NCBI RefSeq assembly: GCF_038051985.1
Contig: NZ_CP150291.1
Location: forward strand, 3,844,001-3,908,000
Length of the DNA: 64,000 nt
Direction of reading: 5' to 3'
Source of the DNA: Solibacillus sp. FSL H8-0523
GTDB lineage: Bacteria > Bacillota > Bacilli > Bacillales_A > Planococcaceae
Shown here: positions 62,865-64,000 of the stretch, piece after piece
Layout of the letters: each line of letters begins with the position of its first letter
Numbering within the stretch: the first letter of the stretch is position 1
Translations under genes and position numbers: made by a program
Notes under the pieces: generated by a model
What the model saw: only the letters and a program-made list of their open reading frames with translations
The model's database searches: none
What the model was told of the DNA's origin: nothing

Positions 62865-64000
62865 TTATAGGTTTTTATCGTCTACTGAATTTAAGTAGTC
62901 TTCAATTGTACCAATCACAGATTCTACACAACCTGTTTCAAACGGTGACACTAAGCCCGCTTCTTCTACTAGCTTCGTGAATGCGAATGACCCGCCTAAT
63001 TGGCATAAGTGTAAATAATCTTTCCAAGCACCCTCGAAGTCTTCGCGTGAACGTTTCCAGAATTGGAACGCACAAATTTGCGCTAATGTATAATCGATAT
63101 AATAGAATGGGCTCGCGTAAATATGCGCTTGACGCTGCCATACTGCACCCGATTCTAAATAATCATGCCCGTCGTAATCACGGTGTGGTAAATACTTCGC
63201 TTCGATTTCTTTCCATGCCGCATTACGCTCAGCAGGTGTCATTTCAGGGTTTTCGTAAACAACGTGTTGGAACTCATCTACCGCTACACCATATGGCAAG
63301 AATAATAGACCGCTGCTTAAATGTGAGAATTTATACTTGTCTGTTTGCTCTTTAAAGAAAAGCTCCATCCAAGGCCATGTAAAGAACTCCATACTCATTG
63401 AGTGGATTTCGCAAGACTCATATGTTGGCCATAAGTATTCTGGAATGCCGATATTGCGACTAGAATACACTTGGAACGCATGGCCGGCTTCGTGCGTTAA
63501 TACGTCGATATCGCCTGATGTACCGTTAAAGTTTGAGAAAATATACGGTGCATCATAGTCTTCGATAAACGTACAATAACCGCCGCCCTCTTTCCCTTTT
63601 TTCGCAACTAAATCCATTAAGTCACGGTCAATCATGTAGTTGAAGAACTCGCTTGTTTCTTTTGATAGCTCATCGTACATTTTCTTGCCGTTTTCTACAA
63701 TCCACTCTGCATCGCCTTGTGGAGTAGCGTTCCCGGTTAAGAACGTTAGGCCTTCATCATAAAACTTGAACGCCTCTACCCCAATACGCTCTGCTTGGCG
63801 TTCGTATAATTTCGATGCAACCGGCACGATGAAATCACGCACTTGCTCACGGAATTTTGCGACCATCTCTGCATTGTAGTCGACACGGTTCATGTTGATA
63901 TAACCTAGCTCTACGTAGTTTTTAAAGCCTAATGTCGTTGCAATCGTATGACGTAATTTTACTAATTGATCGTAAATCGTATCGAATTGTTCTTGGTTTT
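62865..64000 (-). CDS. M3-family oligoendopeptidase (PepF-like), 5' end beyond window
   Basis: Zn metallopeptidase that degrades peptides in the cytoplasm. The frame stays open from an internal Met (codon at 63893) to the window edge (NQEQFDTIYDQLVKLRH), so the N-terminal part is missing here. The active site is HEAGH (codons at 63494-63480), with the third ligand Glu in TYESCEIHSMSMEFF, 29 or so residues on. YDGHDYLESGAVWQRQAHIY and SPFYYIDYTLAQICAFQF are the substrate-binding region near the C-terminus. Full-length relatives have about 560-600 aa. Confidence 0.92.
   Translation of the reverse strand, partial: NQEQFDTIYDQLVKLRHTIATTLGFKNYVELGYINMNRVDYNAEMVAKFREQVRDFIVPVASKLYERQAERIGVEAFKFYDEGLTFLTGNATPQGDAEWIVENGKKMYDELSKETSEFFNYMIDRDLMDLVAKKGKEGGGYCTFIEDYDAPYIFSNFNGTSGDIDVLTHEAGHAFQVYSSRNIGIPEYLWPTYESCEIHSMSMEFFTWPWMELFFKEQTDKYKFSHLSSGLLFLPYGVAVDEFQHVVYENPEMTPAERNAAWKEIEAKYLPHRDYDGHDYLESGAVWQRQAHIYASPFYYIDYTLAQICAFQFWKRSREDFEGAWKDYLHLCQLGGSFAFTKLVEEAGLVSPFETGCVESVIGTIEDYLNSVDDKNL

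Overview
The window is 64 kb of a low-to-mid GC Firmicute chromosome. Gene order (ydbS-ydbT-ydcA-acpS-ydcC-alr-ndoAI-ndoA, ddl-murF-cshA, yclNOPQ), strong AAGGAGG-type ribosome binding sites, several TTG/GTG starts and many U-tailed intrinsic terminators all point to Bacillales. The mix of families suggests Planococcaceae (Lysinibacillus/Solibacillus-like), but that level is inference. No rRNA, complete tRNA, IS element, prophage, CRISPR array or secretion island is visible. This is ordinary core chromosome with some accessory metabolism.

Layout. 1-8 kb: the ndoAI/ndoA toxin-antitoxin pair, alr, a LolA-like lipoprotein, acpS, a divergent rhomboid protease, the two PH-domain membrane proteins YdbT/YdbS, and the cold-shock-type helicase CshA. 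8-19 kb: an esterase, murF and ddl (D-Ala-D-Ala synthesis), an uncharacterised protein, rodA, an unlisted 46-aa gene, a YwqG-like protein, cardiolipin synthase, a VanY-type carboxypeptidase and an AraC regulator. 20-23 kb: a LytTR regulator followed by an acetate/succinate CoA-transferase with a possible cre site. 22.7-31 kb: small proteins, YpuA-like DUF1002 protein, CvfB, MntR, ComFB-like protein, penicillin acylase family protein, ExoA and MurB. 31-36 kb: a redox group (HxlR regulator, YceI, azoreductase, DsbA/FrnE-like protein, FAD-Rieske oxidoreductase) and the Mn pyrophosphatase. 36-44 kb: a two-domain GNAT protein, an RpiR regulator, niacin permease NiaP, thrC-thrB, a ZIP transporter and a PAP2 phosphatase. 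44-49 kb: iron acquisition (HmoA-like monooxygenase and YclNOPQ-like siderophore ABC importer, with Fur-box-like sites). 49-52 kb: a three-gene set matching the N-succinyl-amino-acid route that turns D- into L-amino acids. 52-64 kb: POT peptide transporter, HflX, a methyltransferase, Pit phosphate transporter with its DUF47 partner, an MMPL exporter, small proteins, an AI-2E family permease and a partial M3 peptidase.

The least expected signal is a dispersed, structured repeat present four times (about 14.25, 17.40, 35.13 and 44.20 kb). Its paired arms vary together between copies. It usually sits between convergent genes, starting at a stop codon, and always lies downstream of a gene that already has its own terminator. 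It could be a mobile REP/MITE-like element, a structured RNA or a back-up bidirectional terminator. Three further small points are a 34-aa single-membrane-segment gene at 23.15 kb, a thrCB operon without hom, and a GNAT enzyme carrying an extra small N-terminal domain.
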